Positions 39,063-48,562 of a DNA stretch of 64,000 nt are shown piece after piece. A model generated the notes under the pieces. The model made no database searches, had not been told where the DNA came from, and saw nothing but the letters and a program-made list of their open reading frames with translations. Within the stretch, counting starts at the first letter, position 1, and each line of letters opens with the position of its first letter. This DNA comes from an uncultured Treponema sp. GTDB lineage: Bacteria; Spirochaetota; Spirochaetia; Treponematales; Treponemataceae. The stretch lies in contig CASGDA010000005.1 in the NCBI GenBank assembly GCA_949300145.1, positions 62,001 through 126,000 of the forward strand. The letters run 5' to 3'. The position numbers were made by a program, and so were the translations under genes.

Positions 39063-41156
39063 TCAATCCTCCAATTTAATTTCGCCTACAGCCTCAACTT
39101 GAATATCCGCCGATATTTCCGGAACGGAAAGCACAACCAAATCAGGAATTTCACGTTCGGTTGAAACCTTTATCAGTATACGAGCTTCCTCAGGACAGAG
39201 GATAACAGGTGTATAACCGGCTTTCTGGACAGCCGCAACTGTATGGGTCAACGCCTTTATCCAGGCACGGTGGACGGCAGGTTCCAGAGCGGCCACAGGG
39301 CCGTTCACAGTATCCAAACGGCTGTCAACTATTTTCTGGACAAGGGAGTTTTCAACCGTTATAACCCGGAGAACCTTGTCATCACCGGCGTACTGGAGGC
39401 ATATCTGTCTTCCAAGAGCCTGCCTGACTTTTTCAACCAGAATCGACGTGTCCTTTGTGACAGGCCGGAAATCCGCCAGGGTCTCCAATATGGCGACAAT
39501 ATTCCTGATTGAAACCTGTTCACGCAGGAGCCCCTGGAGGACCTTTTCGATTTCACCTGTTCCCATAAGTTTGGTAACTTCCTCACATACGGCGGAATAA
39601 TCCTTTTTGATTCTGTCGAGGATATTCTGGACTTCCTGCCTGCCGATGATTTCAGAAGCGTGGCGCTTGATAATTTCCGTCAAATGGGTGGCGACAATGG
39701 AAGGCGGATCCACGACAGTGTAACCGTACTGTTCAGCCAGAGACCGCTTGTCCTCGGAAATCCATACAGCAGGAAGGGAAAAAGCGGGATCCACTGTCTT
39801 TTCTCCCGGAAGCTCCTCTGAGACTGTGCCGGGGTTTATACCCAGATACCAGCCCATACGTATTTTTCCGCGGGCAACCTCCACCCCCTTCAGCTTCACG
39901 CAGTATTCGCTGGGATCAATCCTCATATTATCCACGATTCTGATGCTCGGAACCCTGAGCCCCAAATCAAGGGCGACCTCCCTTCTTATCCGGGTGATTC
40001 TTTCCAGAAGCTCCGCACCCTTATCCTTGTCAACCAACGGAATAAGCGCATACCCGAGCTCGATGGAAATGGGATCGGGCGGATCCACAGCCAAAGCGTC
40101 GGAAGGCGCCGGGCCGGCAGCCTTTTTTTCTGCGGCTTCCGCCTTTTGCAAATCCGCCAGGAAAGAAGCTTTCTCAGTGCGCTGCAATCTGAACCCGACA
40201 TAGCCCAGCCCGGCCGCAAGCGGAATAAGGATATACCATGGGAACTCAGGCAGAAATGAAATCACCAGAAGAGTCCCGGCCCCGATGAAGTACACCCATG
40301 CGTTTTGGGAAAACTGGTTCTGTATGTCCCGTCCGAATGTACCGTCAGAAACAGATCTGGTAACGAGAATACCGGTCGCAATTGAAATAAACAGGGAAGG
40401 AAGCTGGGTAAGAAGGCCGTCACCGATTGTCAGAGTCGCATAGGTTTCAATGGCTGTGGAAAAAGGTTCATTGTGGAAAACCATTCCGACAATCAACCCT
40501 CCGACAAGATTTATAACGGTTATGAAAATTCCCAGTTTGACATTGTTGGAAACGAATTTGCTGGCACCGTCCATGGCTCCGTAAAAATCAGCTTCCTTCT
40601 GGATTTCCTGCTTTCTTTTCCGGGCTTCCTCTTCCGTTATGGCGCCTGAATTATATTCAGCCTCCACCGCCATTTGTTTCGGTCCCATGGCATCCAGGGT
40701 AAACCTTGCGGCGACCTCGGACACACGTGTAGCGCCCTTCGTGATTACGAAAGCCTGCACCGCAACCAATATGATGAACATTATAAACCCGATGACAAGA
40801 CCTTCCGTTCCCTCCGCACCCACAACAAAGCTGCCGAAAGCCCGTACCATTTTCCCTTCAAATTTACTTCCCTGGGACAAAATAAGACGGGTGGAGGAAA
40901 TATTCAGTCCTAATCCGAGAACCGTACTTACCAGAAGAATCGTAGGGAAAACTGAAAAATCTATCGCCCGGCGGGTATATAAAACTATGAGCAGAATAAT
41001 GATATTCAGAATCAGGTTCAGGGACATGAGCAAATCAAGCAGAACAGCCGGCAGCGGAATAATCAGCATAAGCACAATCACAACCGCACATATTGCCACC
41101 AGTACTTCAGAAGACGCGAACCCGTTGTTTTTTCCCCGGGACAAAACATCCGCCAT
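39063..41156 (-). CDS. flhA: Flagellar export gate protein FlhA
   Basis: A 697-residue FlhA. The N-terminal ~320 residues hold about eight membrane helices and the conserved FHIPEP-family cytoplasmic segment (VVGAEGTEGLVIGFIMFIIL; RFTLDAMGPKQMAVEAEYNSG in part). The soluble C-terminal domain has DKGAELLERITRIRREVALDLG (core) and RHASEIIGRQEVQNILDRIK. It forms the nonameric export ring and docks substrate-chaperone complexes. It overlaps nothing; flhB ends three bases upstream. Confidence 0.97.
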   Translation of the reverse strand: MADVLSRGKNNGFASSEVLVAICAVVIVLMLIIPLPAVLLDLLMSLNLILNIIILLIVLYTRRAIDFSVFPTILLVSTVLGLGLNISSTRLILSQGSKFEGKMVRAFGSFVVGAEGTEGLVIGFIMFIILVAVQAFVITKGATRVSEVAARFTLDAMGPKQMAVEAEYNSGAITEEEARKRKQEIQKEADFYGAMDGASKFVSNNVKLGIFITVINLVGGLIVGMVFHNEPFSTAIETYATLTIGDGLLTQLPSLFISIATGILVTRSVSDGTFGRDIQNQFSQNAWVYFIGAGTLLVISFLPEFPWYILIPLAAGLGYVGFRLQRTEKASFLADLQKAEAAEKKAAGPAPSDALAVDPPDPISIELGYALIPLVDKDKGAELLERITRIRREVALDLGLRVPSIRIVDNMRIDPSEYCVKLKGVEVARGKIRMGWYLGINPGTVSEELPGEKTVDPAFSLPAVWISEDKRSLAEQYGYTVVDPPSIVATHLTEIIKRHASEIIGRQEVQNILDRIKKDYSAVCEEVTKLMGTGEIEKVLQGLLREQVSIRNIVAILETLADFRPVTKDTSILVEKVRQALGRQICLQYAGDDKVLRVITVENSLVQKIVDSRLDTVNGPVAALEPAVHRAWIKALTHTVAAVQKAGYTPVILCPEEARILIKVSTEREIPDLVVLSVPEISADIQVEAVGEIKLED

Positions 41157-41159
41157 ATA

Positions 41160-42329
41160 TTACAAGACCTCCTCAAAATCTCCGTTTTTCTTCTTTGAGT
41201 CCATGGCGAAAACCTTCGACAGAACAACAGCCATAGCCTGAAAATACTCTGGAGGAATAATATCGCCTATTTTAACCTGGGAAAACAAAGCCCTTGCAAG
41301 AGGTTTGTTCTCCATCACCGGAACATTGTTTTCCCTGGCAATCTCTTTGATACGCAACGCCAGATTATCCTGCCCCTTGGCTATAATCATGGGGGCGGGC
41401 ATTGTCGCCCGGTCATACTGAACCGCGACAGCGTAGTGGGTCGGGTTTGTTATGACAACATCAGCTTTAGGAACATTGAGAGCCATATTCCTTCCCAGCA
41501 TTTCCCTCATACGCTGTTTCATCCTTCCCTTCACAAGGGGATCACCTTCCAGCTCCTTATACTCTTCTTTCACTTCCTGCTTTGACATCTTGAGGGATTC
41601 CATAAACTGATGCCTTTGGAAAAGATAGTCAGGAATCGAAACCAGCAGAAAAAACACCGCTGAAATCAAAAGCAGACGGAGCGCAAGAGAGGCGATATAT
41701 GAAACGGAATCAAACAGACCGGCTTCAAGTATCATTATGATTTTTGGCAGTTCGGAACGTATGCAGATGTAGCATATAAACACAAGGACAATAATTTTCA
41801 CAAGGGATTTTGCAAGATTAAACAACCCCTCCGCGGAAAAAAGGGCGCGCTTGAAAAACCTGCCCAGATTCGGAACGATTTTGCTGAATTGCGGGGACAG
41901 CGGCTTCATGCTGAAAAGAAATCCCCTGGTTTGAACCAAATTTGAGATTATGGCGGCGAATACAGCGGAAAAAGCTACGGGCGCCACGAGAATCACAAAA
42001 TACCGCAAAAACGCGCCGATTACGGCCGGATCAGTCAGGCTGCCTTCCGTAGCCCGCAGAAGATAAAAGCGGGTCATTTCCATGAAAGTCTCAAACATAT
42101 ATTTCGCCGAAAAAGCGATGACAATGACAGGAACAAGAAGTACCAGCGCCCCGCTTATTTCCGGACTTTTTGCGACACGGCCTTCTTCCCTGGCTTTCCG
42201 CAGTTTATGCTCGGAAGGGGCTTCTGTGCGGCCTTCCTCCTCCGCGGAAGCGAACCACTGTAAATCTATGCGCCGGCCGCATGTTTCAGTCCAGCGGCTG
42301 TAAGGCAATTCATCAAAATCCAACGTCAT
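41160..42329 (-). CDS. flhB: Flagellar export switch protein FlhB
   Basis: A 389-residue protein: four membrane helices in residues about 60-245, a charged linker (KEEYKELEGDPLVKGRMKQR) and a C-terminal cytoplasmic domain with the self-cleavage motif NPTH (VVITNPTHYAVAV) whose cleavage switches export from hook to filament subunits. The N-terminal ~45 residues (RTEAPSEHKLRKAREEG) are typical. The start overlaps the fliR stop by four bases. Confidence 0.97.
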   Translation of the reverse strand: MTLDFDELPYSRWTETCGRRIDLQWFASAEEEGRTEAPSEHKLRKAREEGRVAKSPEISGALVLLVPVIVIAFSAKYMFETFMEMTRFYLLRATEGSLTDPAVIGAFLRYFVILVAPVAFSAVFAAIISNLVQTRGFLFSMKPLSPQFSKIVPNLGRFFKRALFSAEGLFNLAKSLVKIIVLVFICYICIRSELPKIIMILEAGLFDSVSYIASLALRLLLISAVFFLLVSIPDYLFQRHQFMESLKMSKQEVKEEYKELEGDPLVKGRMKQRMREMLGRNMALNVPKADVVITNPTHYAVAVQYDRATMPAPMIIAKGQDNLALRIKEIARENNVPVMENKPLARALFSQVKIGDIIPPEYFQAMAVVLSKVFAMDSKKKNGDFEEVL

Positions 42330-43126
42330 AGGGATGCCCCCAAAGAGACCAGAAGTTTCTGGAAAACGAAGAACCCGTGATCCATCACGGCGATAAAAAC
42401 ATTGACCATCCGGGGAAGCATAAGAACAAGTATAAGAAACGTAACCAGAATCGTCACGGGGAAGCCTTCCGACAACAGGTTCATCTGCGGAGCGGCCTTT
42501 GACAAAAGCCCCAGCGTAATGTGAACCAAAAAAAGCGTACCGATTACAGGCAGGGAAATAACAGCCGCATACATAAAAAGGGTTGCAAGGGATTTTATAA
42601 GAAAGGGGACAACGGCATCACCTCCGTTAATAAGCGAAAAACAATTCACCCCCTGAACGCTGTGCATGATTCCCCGTATAAACAACTCATGGAATCCGTT
42701 TATCTGCAGAAAAACGAGCATCGCCATGAGATTGAAAAACTGTCCGAGCAGAGGGTTCTCAATCTGCGCCAGGGCATCATAAACCTCGGAAGCACCGAAA
42801 CCCATCTGATATGAAAAAAACTGTCCGGCGGAGCTGAAAGCGGAAAAAACAATGCTCACAAACAGACCCGTCAAAACCCCCAGCAACGCCTCGCCTATAA
42901 TCAAAAGGAGGAAAAAAAGCGTAAACGGATCAGTGCTCCAGCCTTCATTGTACGCGTTGGGGAATACAATGAATCCGGTCAAGCCGGCAAGTCCGAATTT
43001 CGCGATGCGCGGCACCGACTGGATTGAAAGGAGGGGAGAAGTCATTATGACAGCGAGAATCCTTACCGTCACCAGAACAAAGAAGGGAAGCCGGGCAAGG
43101 ATATCCGAAAAGGGAGTTAAATCCAT
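42326..43126 (-). CDS. fliR: Flagellar export gate protein FliR
   Basis: A 266-residue integral membrane protein with about six helices (FFVLVTVRILAVIMTSPLL, FLLLIIGEALLGVLTGLFVS, and VTILVTFLILVLMLPRM at the end). It is a core subunit of the FliPQR export gate. Its start shares bases with the fliQ stop (TGATG arrangement) and its stop overlaps flhB, indicating tight co-translation. Confidence 0.96.
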   Translation of the reverse strand: MDLTPFSDILARLPFFVLVTVRILAVIMTSPLLSIQSVPRIAKFGLAGLTGFIVFPNAYNEGWSTDPFTLFFLLLIIGEALLGVLTGLFVSIVFSAFSSAGQFFSYQMGFGASEVYDALAQIENPLLGQFFNLMAMLVFLQINGFHELFIRGIMHSVQGVNCFSLINGGDAVVPFLIKSLATLFMYAAVISLPVIGTLFLVHITLGLLSKAAPQMNLLSEGFPVTILVTFLILVLMLPRMVNVFIAVMDHGFFVFQKLLVSLGASL

Positions 43127-43395
43127 CAGCCGTTAATCCCGGAAATCATCATGAAAAGCCGGCGGGTGTATTCAGCACATCTGGAGAACATCCATCCTCC
43201 CAAAATGGCGAGGACGGCTAAGATGGTAATCAGCTTCGGAACAAAAGTCAGGGTTTGTTCCTGTATGGAAGTGGCGGCCTGTAAAATGGAAACAATAAGC
43301 CCGACTACAACCGCCGCGGCAAGAACAGGGGTAACTATAATCAGAAGTTCAATAATCCCTTCCCTCATAAGGGAAACAACATCACCTAAAGACAT
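43126..43395 (-). CDS. fliQ: Flagellar export gate protein FliQ
   Basis: The standard 89-residue FliQ with two membrane hairpins: IELLIIVTPVLAAAVVVGLIVSILQAATSIQE (core PVLAAAVVVGLIVSILQAAT) and FVPKLITILAVLAILGGWM. It forms part of the FliPQR pore. It lies 20 bases after fliP. Confidence 0.96.
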   Translation of the reverse strand: MSLGDVVSLMREGIIELLIIVTPVLAAAVVVGLIVSILQAATSIQEQTLTFVPKLITILAVLAILGGWMFSRCAEYTRRLFMMISGING

Positions 43396-43415
43396 TCACC
43401 GCCTCCTTATACCTT

Positions 43416-44237
43416 TCACTTGAACGAAACAAAAAGCTGTTGGGTCAAAAGCGTCCATCCGTCCACAAGCACAAACAGAATCAGCTTAAAGGGCATTGAT
43501 ATCTGGACAGGCGGAAGCATAATCATACCCATCGACATCAATATACTTGCGACAACCATATCAATTATGATAAACGGTATGTAAAGATAAATACCTATTT
43601 TAAAAGCCACTGTAAGCTCATGGAGGACATAAGCCGGTATCAGCACATGCGTAGGAATGTCAGCCAGTGTATTCGGACGCTCCAATCCGGCCATGGATAT
43701 AAAAAGCTGGAGGGATGTGGTGTCGTCAGACATCTGCCGGAACATAAAAAGCCTCATGGGCTTGGCGGCCTCCTGATAAGCTGTCTCGACATTCATCTCG
43801 CCGTCGGACAACGGCCTGAATGCATTTGAATAAACATCCGAAAAAACCGGCCACATGATGAATAATGTCAGGAAAAGGGCGATTCCATTCAACACCTGGG
43901 TGGGGGGAACCTGCTGAAGTGAAAGAGCCCTTTTTATAAAATCAAGGACTATGGAAACACGCAGAAAACTTGTCGTAAGAATAAGAATGCTCGGAGCGAG
44001 GGACAGAATCGTAAGAAGAAGAAGTACCTGAACTGAGAAAGCCACTTCCTGTGATGACTCCGGCTCGCGGATTTCAAAGTTGATGAAGGGGAAACGTCCC
44101 GCCTGCCGTTCCGCGTTTATTTCCGTCGTTCCGGAGGTGGAACCCTGCGGAAAATCCTGGGCGGCCGCTTCAAAAGGCAGTAAAAGCAAAATACCGGAAA
44201 TTACGGCGGCAATCCTTAAACGAAAAAATCCGGTCAT
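43416..44237 (-). CDS. fliP: Flagellar export gate protein FliP
   Basis: A 273-residue FliP with a cleavable-type signal sequence (LRIAAVISGILLLLPFEAAA) and four membrane helices. Family hallmarks include RVSIVLDFIKRALSLQQVPP (core SIVLDFIKRALSLQQ), GIALFLTLFIMWPV, PTHVLIPAYVLHELTVAFKIG (core) and the C-terminal GMIMLPPVQISMPFKL. It overlaps the fliO stop by four bases. Confidence 0.96.
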   Translation of the reverse strand: MTGFFRLRIAAVISGILLLLPFEAAAQDFPQGSTSGTTEINAERQAGRFPFINFEIREPESSQEVAFSVQVLLLLTILSLAPSILILTTSFLRVSIVLDFIKRALSLQQVPPTQVLNGIALFLTLFIMWPVFSDVYSNAFRPLSDGEMNVETAYQEAAKPMRLFMFRQMSDDTTSLQLFISMAGLERPNTLADIPTHVLIPAYVLHELTVAFKIGIYLYIPFIIIDMVVASILMSMGMIMLPPVQISMPFKLILFVLVDGWTLLTQQLFVSFK

Positions 44238-44941
44238 TCCGCGCCTCCGTTTTTTCCGGAAGGATTCTCCGGATTTTCCCCGTAAGAGGAAACACCGCCG
44301 CCTGTCCTTATCCTTTCCCTGCTCTTCCTCAAAAAGTCCGCGGCAGCGGTTGTTGATGAAGAAAAATCATCCCGCCTCCCGGCTTTCGGAAAAAAGGAGG
44401 AAAGAATCTCCTGGAAGGATTTGCGGTTTTCCGCCGCAAGACCGGCATTCAAATTCATTCTGTCAACAAGCTCGGCGTCTTTTATCTCTGAAATCAAAGA
44501 AACAGAATGATCAGAAACACCTATCAAAAAAGCCTGATCCCCCAGCGTAACAACGGAAACGGACTTTCCGGGCGCGAGGGGGATTGAGGCGACATTTTTC
44601 AGGAAAGGGTCGTCCGTCGAACCGGCGGAGGATTTTTTCAGGAACCTCAGGATAAAATAACAGCCGACACATACCAGGACAAGGATTATAACCAGCTTTA
44701 AAAGGGAACCTGAGGGGGATGCTTCGGAAGAGGTGTCCCCGCCGGGTTCCGGGATTTCTCCCTGCGGAATCAAAATATCCTCTTCACGTATTTCAGCGGA
44801 AGTAGTATCCGCTGCGGCGCCTTCGGGAGGAACATTGTCCTGGGCATAGAAAAACCCGCCGGCGAACACAGGTAAAAGCGCAAAAAAAACGCACAGACGG
44901 AAAAGCCGCGGCGGCACCGCCCTTTTTGAGATATTATACAT
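44234..44941 (-). CDS. fliO: FliO-like flagellar assembly protein
   Basis: A 235-residue protein with an N-terminal signal-like segment (LFRLCVFFALLPVFAGGFF), an acidic extracytoplasmic linker, one membrane helix at about 84-105 (LLKLVIILVLVCVGCYFILR) and a cytoplasmic FliO domain (ASIPLAPGKSVSVVTLGDQA; LIGVSDHSVSLISEI). FliO helps assemble the FliP ring. The C-terminal 50 residues are Ser/Gly-rich. In spirochaetes this gene is often called fliZ. It directly precedes fliP with a four-base overlap. Confidence 0.88.
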   Translation of the reverse strand: MYNISKRAVPPRLFRLCVFFALLPVFAGGFFYAQDNVPPEGAAADTTSAEIREEDILIPQGEIPEPGGDTSSEASPSGSLLKLVIILVLVCVGCYFILRFLKKSSAGSTDDPFLKNVASIPLAPGKSVSVVTLGDQAFLIGVSDHSVSLISEIKDAELVDRMNLNAGLAAENRKSFQEILSSFFPKAGRRDDFSSSTTAAADFLRKSRERIRTGGGVSSYGENPENPSGKNGGAE

Positions 44942-44971
44942 AAAACCCCCACCCAGTAAGTTTTAATCTAC

Positions 44972-46171
44972 CTATACATCAGAGACCCGCTCCGACGGTG
45001 AAAGTATTTCCGTAACACGCACACCGAAATTTTCATCTATAACGACAACTTCACCTTTTGCTATAGGTTTATGATTGACAAGTATATCCACGGGCTCACC
45101 GGCAAGTTTATCCAATTCGATGATAGTCCCCTCACCCATACCGAGAATCTCTTTTATGACCTTCTTGGTACGGCCCAGCTCCACGGTCATCTCCATGTAA
45201 ACGTCCATGATGAGACCGATGTTTCCCTGTTCCTGCGTCATCGCGGCATTCTGAAGATTGGGGAACTGGACGGGCTGGACATTGGGATTCATGCCGGGCA
45301 TAACGGATCCGCCCATCATAGAGGCGGAATTTCCTCCGAATCCGCCCATATTCATACCGCCCATGTTCATCCCTGACATATTCATGCCGGCCATATTCAT
45401 TCCGTTCATCCCATTCATCCCGGCCATGTTCATACCGCCCATATTCATGGCGGCGGCGGGATCAGGGGCGCCGGCGGGCTGCTGCATAGCGGCGGAAGGC
45501 TGCGCGCCGATGTCCGCGGAAGAATCAGAGGCACCGAAAGCCCTGGCCAAATCAACGGCGGCCTGATACTGCATGATTTCCCACAAAGGATAGGAGGAGC
45601 CTTCTATTCCTATGGAATACTGGAAAACAGCGAAATCCTGCTGCGGGAACCGGATCATGGCTTTCGGAACATGCACAGTCTCCGCGGGATTATTCGCGGC
45701 CCCGGCGATACCGCCCTTCCCCATTTCGGTTTCCTCCACGCCCACATGCTGGGAAATTGTTTCGCTCAAAACGGAGAAAGCCATGTCGTCAAGCTCAGCC
45801 CCCGGCTCATTATTAACCATACTGACAATTTTCTGGGCGAGCTCAGGCTGCATAATGAACAGATGGTCGCCGGACAATCCGCCTGAAAAATCAATCACAG
45901 TGGTCAGAACCATCTCCGGCAGATTCCGCAGCATTCCGTCCCTGGTCTTTACGGAAATCTCAGGGCCGTCAACGGAAACATTTCCCCCGGTCATGGAATC
46001 ATAGTTCGACTTGATTGAAGGCTTTATATTCTGGAAAAAAGTGTCAAGAGCAGCTTTCTGGGAGTCAGAGAACATCTTTGCAGAAGAAGCCGGCGCGCTT
46101 CCCATTCCGCCCATATCAACACCAGCCAGCAAAGCATCAATTTCATCCTGTGATATGGATCCATCACTCAT
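44972..46171 (-). CDS. fliY: Switch/C-ring protein FliY (FliN-family)
   Basis: A 399-residue FliN-family protein. The start carries SISQDEIDALLAGVD, similar to the FliM EIDxLL motif. A middle CheC-like part (VLTTVIDFSGGLSGDHLFIM in core; DMAFSVLSETISQHVG) resembles FliY phosphatases. The C-terminal ~80 residues are the FliN/SpoA domain (EMTVELGRTKKVIKEILGMGEG in part; VNHKPIAKGEVVVIDENFGV). Between them lies a Met/Asn/Gly repeat linker (about residues 238-285). It forms the base of the C-ring. The start overlaps fliM by eight bases. Confidence 0.93.
   Translation of the reverse strand: MSDGSISQDEIDALLAGVDMGGMGSAPASSAKMFSDSQKAALDTFFQNIKPSIKSNYDSMTGGNVSVDGPEISVKTRDGMLRNLPEMVLTTVIDFSGGLSGDHLFIMQPELAQKIVSMVNNEPGAELDDMAFSVLSETISQHVGVEETEMGKGGIAGAANNPAETVHVPKAMIRFPQQDFAVFQYSIGIEGSSYPLWEIMQYQAAVDLARAFGASDSSADIGAQPSAAMQQPAGAPDPAAAMNMGGMNMAGMNGMNGMNMAGMNMSGMNMGGMNMGGFGGNSASMMGGSVMPGMNPNVQPVQFPNLQNAAMTQEQGNIGLIMDVYMEMTVELGRTKKVIKEILGMGEGTIIELDKLAGEPVDILVNHKPIAKGEVVVIDENFGVRVTEILSPSERVSDV
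45335..45460 (-). repeat. In-frame Met-Asn-Gly repeat tract within fliY
   Basis: About ten tandem copies of a degenerate unit encoding (G)MNM(A/S/G)G occur here; on the plus strand they appear as repeated ttcat.ccg.ccat words. The tract links the CheC-like and FliN domains and is prone to copy-number change. Confidence 0.8.
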
Positions 46172-47198
46172 ATTCGTCTCCTTCTACAGATAGTTCTTCA
46201 AAATCATCCTGCTCTATCTCCGCCAGTTTTTTCAGAATTTGAACAGCAACTTTTTTCCCGATAACTCCTGCCTGGCAGAGAAATTTCTTCCTGCTTCCAA
46301 CGCTTAAAGTGAAGGGATCGCCCACACGGACATTGGAAAGCTTTATTACATCGCCTGTACGGAGTGCCAGAACATCCCGCACAGGAAGATTTATCGTCCC
46401 TATTTCAGCAACAACATCCATTTCCACGGAAGAAAGCTTTTCCTTCAACACACCCATATACTGGGTTGTGGAACTCCTTCTGACGGAGGAAAACCAGAAC
46501 TGGCTGGACAACTTCGAAATAATGGGTTCAATCGTAATATAGGGGATGCAGAAGTTCATCATCCCCTCCTCCTCGCCGACCTTGGTCTCAAGGGTGACAA
46601 GGACAACCATTTCAGACGGAGGAACAATCTGGGCGAACTGCGGATTGGTTTCAATCTGCCCCAGCCTGGGCCTGAGGTCGATAACCTGGGTCCAGGCCTC
46701 CCTCATGTTCGCCAGAATACGGACGATGATACCTTCCATGACCGACTGCTCGATATCAGTCAAATCACGCTGGACCTTCGCACCGCCCTGGCCCGTACCG
46801 CCGAAAAGCCTGTCAATAATCGAAAATGTCACGGAAGGGTCTATTTCCAGGATGGCGTTGCCCTTCAGCGGGTCCATATTTATTACGGCAAGCGTTGTAG
46901 GCGTGGGGATGGAACGGATAAATTCCTCGTATGTAAGCTGATCGACGGAGGCCACATGGACATGAGCCATGCTGCGCAACTGGGCTGAAAGCGCCGTTGT
47001 TGTCAGACGGGCGAAAGTTTCATGCATTATGGAAACTGTACGGATTTGTTCCTTTGAGAATTTATCAGGCCTCTTGAAATCGTAAATCTTTATTTTACGG
47101 GTATCGGTGGTCGGGCGGAAATCCTCCGTATCCGTGTCTCCGGCGCTTATTGCGGTGAGTAGCTGGTCAATTTCGTCCTGTGATAAAACTTCTGTCAT
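46164..47198 (-). CDS. fliM: Flagellar switch protein FliM
   Basis: A 344-residue FliM with the N-terminal CheY-P-binding motif LSQDEIDQLLTAI, the middle domain (MHETFARLTTTALSAQLRS; RLFGGTGQGG) and a C-terminal SpoA domain (RTGDVIKLSNVRVGDPFTL in part). It couples chemotaxis signals to motor direction. It is 27 bases after fliL and overlaps fliY. Confidence 0.97.
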   Translation of the reverse strand: MTEVLSQDEIDQLLTAISAGDTDTEDFRPTTDTRKIKIYDFKRPDKFSKEQIRTVSIMHETFARLTTTALSAQLRSMAHVHVASVDQLTYEEFIRSIPTPTTLAVINMDPLKGNAILEIDPSVTFSIIDRLFGGTGQGGAKVQRDLTDIEQSVMEGIIVRILANMREAWTQVIDLRPRLGQIETNPQFAQIVPPSEMVVLVTLETKVGEEEGMMNFCIPYITIEPIISKLSSQFWFSSVRRSSTTQYMGVLKEKLSSVEMDVVAEIGTINLPVRDVLALRTGDVIKLSNVRVGDPFTLSVGSRKKFLCQAGVIGKKVAVQILKKLAEIEQDDFEELSVEGDEYE

Positions 47199-47225
47199 CG
47201 CCGTCCTTACATAGCCGAAAAATCA

Positions 47226-47765
47226 CTATTGTTCAATGATGTCGTATCTGGTGAAACGCACATCCCTGATTTTCGTCCTCGTCAAAATATTGTCGTTTAT
47301 ATAATTCCTGATTTCAATCTTGATTTTCGCTTCATTTTTGAGCTCCGCGACCGTCTTGCTGTTAAAAAACGAACGGAGAAAATCCCTCAGCTCGACAATG
47401 CGGGAGGACAATTCAGCCGGAGTGGATTTATCACCGAAGGTAAATCCCAGGGCTATGTCCACCATTATGGAAGCGGGAATGGTATCAGCCGAACGGGTTT
47501 GTATGGTGTTCACCGCCTGGTACCAGTCCAGAACATCCTGCTGGCCGATATACTCTTCAGAAACGGGAGCCGTGGTGGTGGAACGGCCGGTCAAGCCCAT
47601 AACATTCACTGTTATCACCACAACCGTCACAATAAAAATGAGAGCGCCCAGAGAAATTGCTATCCATTTTAAAAGCTGGGGTAAAAACCCTATTCCGCCT
47701 TTTGACGATCCGTCGGACACGCCGGCATCGCCGGAATCCATTTCAATATCATTTTGATCGCTCAT
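47226..47765 (-). CDS. fliL: Stator-associated protein FliL
   Basis: A 179-residue FliL: a cytoplasmic acidic/Gly/Ser N-terminus, one membrane helix (WIAISLGALIFIVTVVVITV), and a periplasmic domain ending in IEIRNYINDNILTRTKIRDVRFTRYDIIEQ (in part). It reinforces stator engagement. The ATG at 47765 has AAAGGAAG six bases upstream and is preferred to the longer frame at 47801. Confidence 0.92.
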   Translation of the reverse strand: MSDQNDIEMDSGDAGVSDGSSKGGIGFLPQLLKWIAISLGALIFIVTVVVITVNVMGLTGRSTTTAPVSEEYIGQQDVLDWYQAVNTIQTRSADTIPASIMVDIALGFTFGDKSTPAELSSRIVELRDFLRSFFNSKTVAELKNEAKIKIEIRNYINDNILTRTKIRDVRFTRYDIIEQ

Positions 47766-47839
47766 ACCACACTTCCTTTCTGTCAAGAGGGACCTTACCA
47801 AAAGGATTCAAGTCCCGACATCATCCGAATATTATATCA

Positions 47840-48553
47840 TTAAAAATGACCTTCATCAAGAATAATTATATCAACACGCCTGTTATATGCACGGCCCTCG
47901 GCTGTGTCATTTGAATAAAACGGCCTTGTATCCGCATATCCGGCGACTGAAAAACGCTTTTCATCAACACCGAAATCCGTAAGATAATGGAGGACATTTA
48001 CGGCCCTTGCGGTGGAAAGCTCCCAGTTGCTGGGCCAGACATCAGGATCCGTATCGCCGGAATCAGTGTGCCCTTCTATGCGGAAACGGCGGGAGGCGAG
48101 CCCCTCATCGGAAAGAAAGCCCGCGATTTTCAAAAGGGTTTCCCTTGTCTCATCGATATTCAGCTCCGCGCTGGCTGTCCGGAAAAAGGAGTCGGCGGCA
48201 AGGGTTATAACAAGCCCCCTCTCGTCACTTGTTATCGTTATTTTGGACGACTTTATTTCAGGGGCAAAAAGGCTTACGGCTTTCTTTTCCGCAAGACCAA
48301 GGGAACGGCCCTTTTCCATTGAAGGCATGGAATTGATGTTGTTACCTAAATCGGACAACCTACCCGCCGCAAGGGATCTGCCGCCCTGGGTCGGGTCTCC
48401 GCTTATGGAAGCGGTAAGGGCCGCCAATTCAGTAATGTCAACCTCGGACGGATTGAAAAGCATGACAAAAAAGCAGAGCATGAGGGTTACCATGTCCGCA
48501 TAGGTGTTAAGCCATCCTGATCCCGCCGCCCTGGGGGCCTGTTTTCTTCCCAT
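47840..48553 (-). CDS. motB: Stator protein MotB
   Basis: A 237-residue MotB. The single membrane helix carries the proton-accepting Asp ([18 protein letters not shown]). A plug region follows, then an OmpA-like peptidoglycan-binding domain ([49 protein letters not shown]). It anchors the stator to the cell wall. It starts nine bases after motA. Confidence 0.96.
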   Translation of the reverse strand: MGRKQAPRAAGSGWLNTYADMVTLMLCFFVMLFNPSEVDITELAALTASISGDPTQGGRSLAAGRLSDLGNNINSMPSMEKGRSLGLAEKKAVSLFAPEIKSSKITITSDERGLVITLAADSFFRTASAELNIDETRETLLKIAGFLSDEGLASRRFRIEGHTDSGDTDPDVWPSNWELSTARAVNVLHYLTDFGVDEKRFSVAGYADTRPFYSNDTAEGRAYNRRVDIIILDEGHF

Positions 48554-48562
48554 ACTCTGTCC

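Noticed and set aside
47802-47839. Inverted repeat GGGAC...GTCCC between motB and fliL
   Set aside because: Only five paired bases with a long loop and no U-tract; too weak for a terminator or operator.
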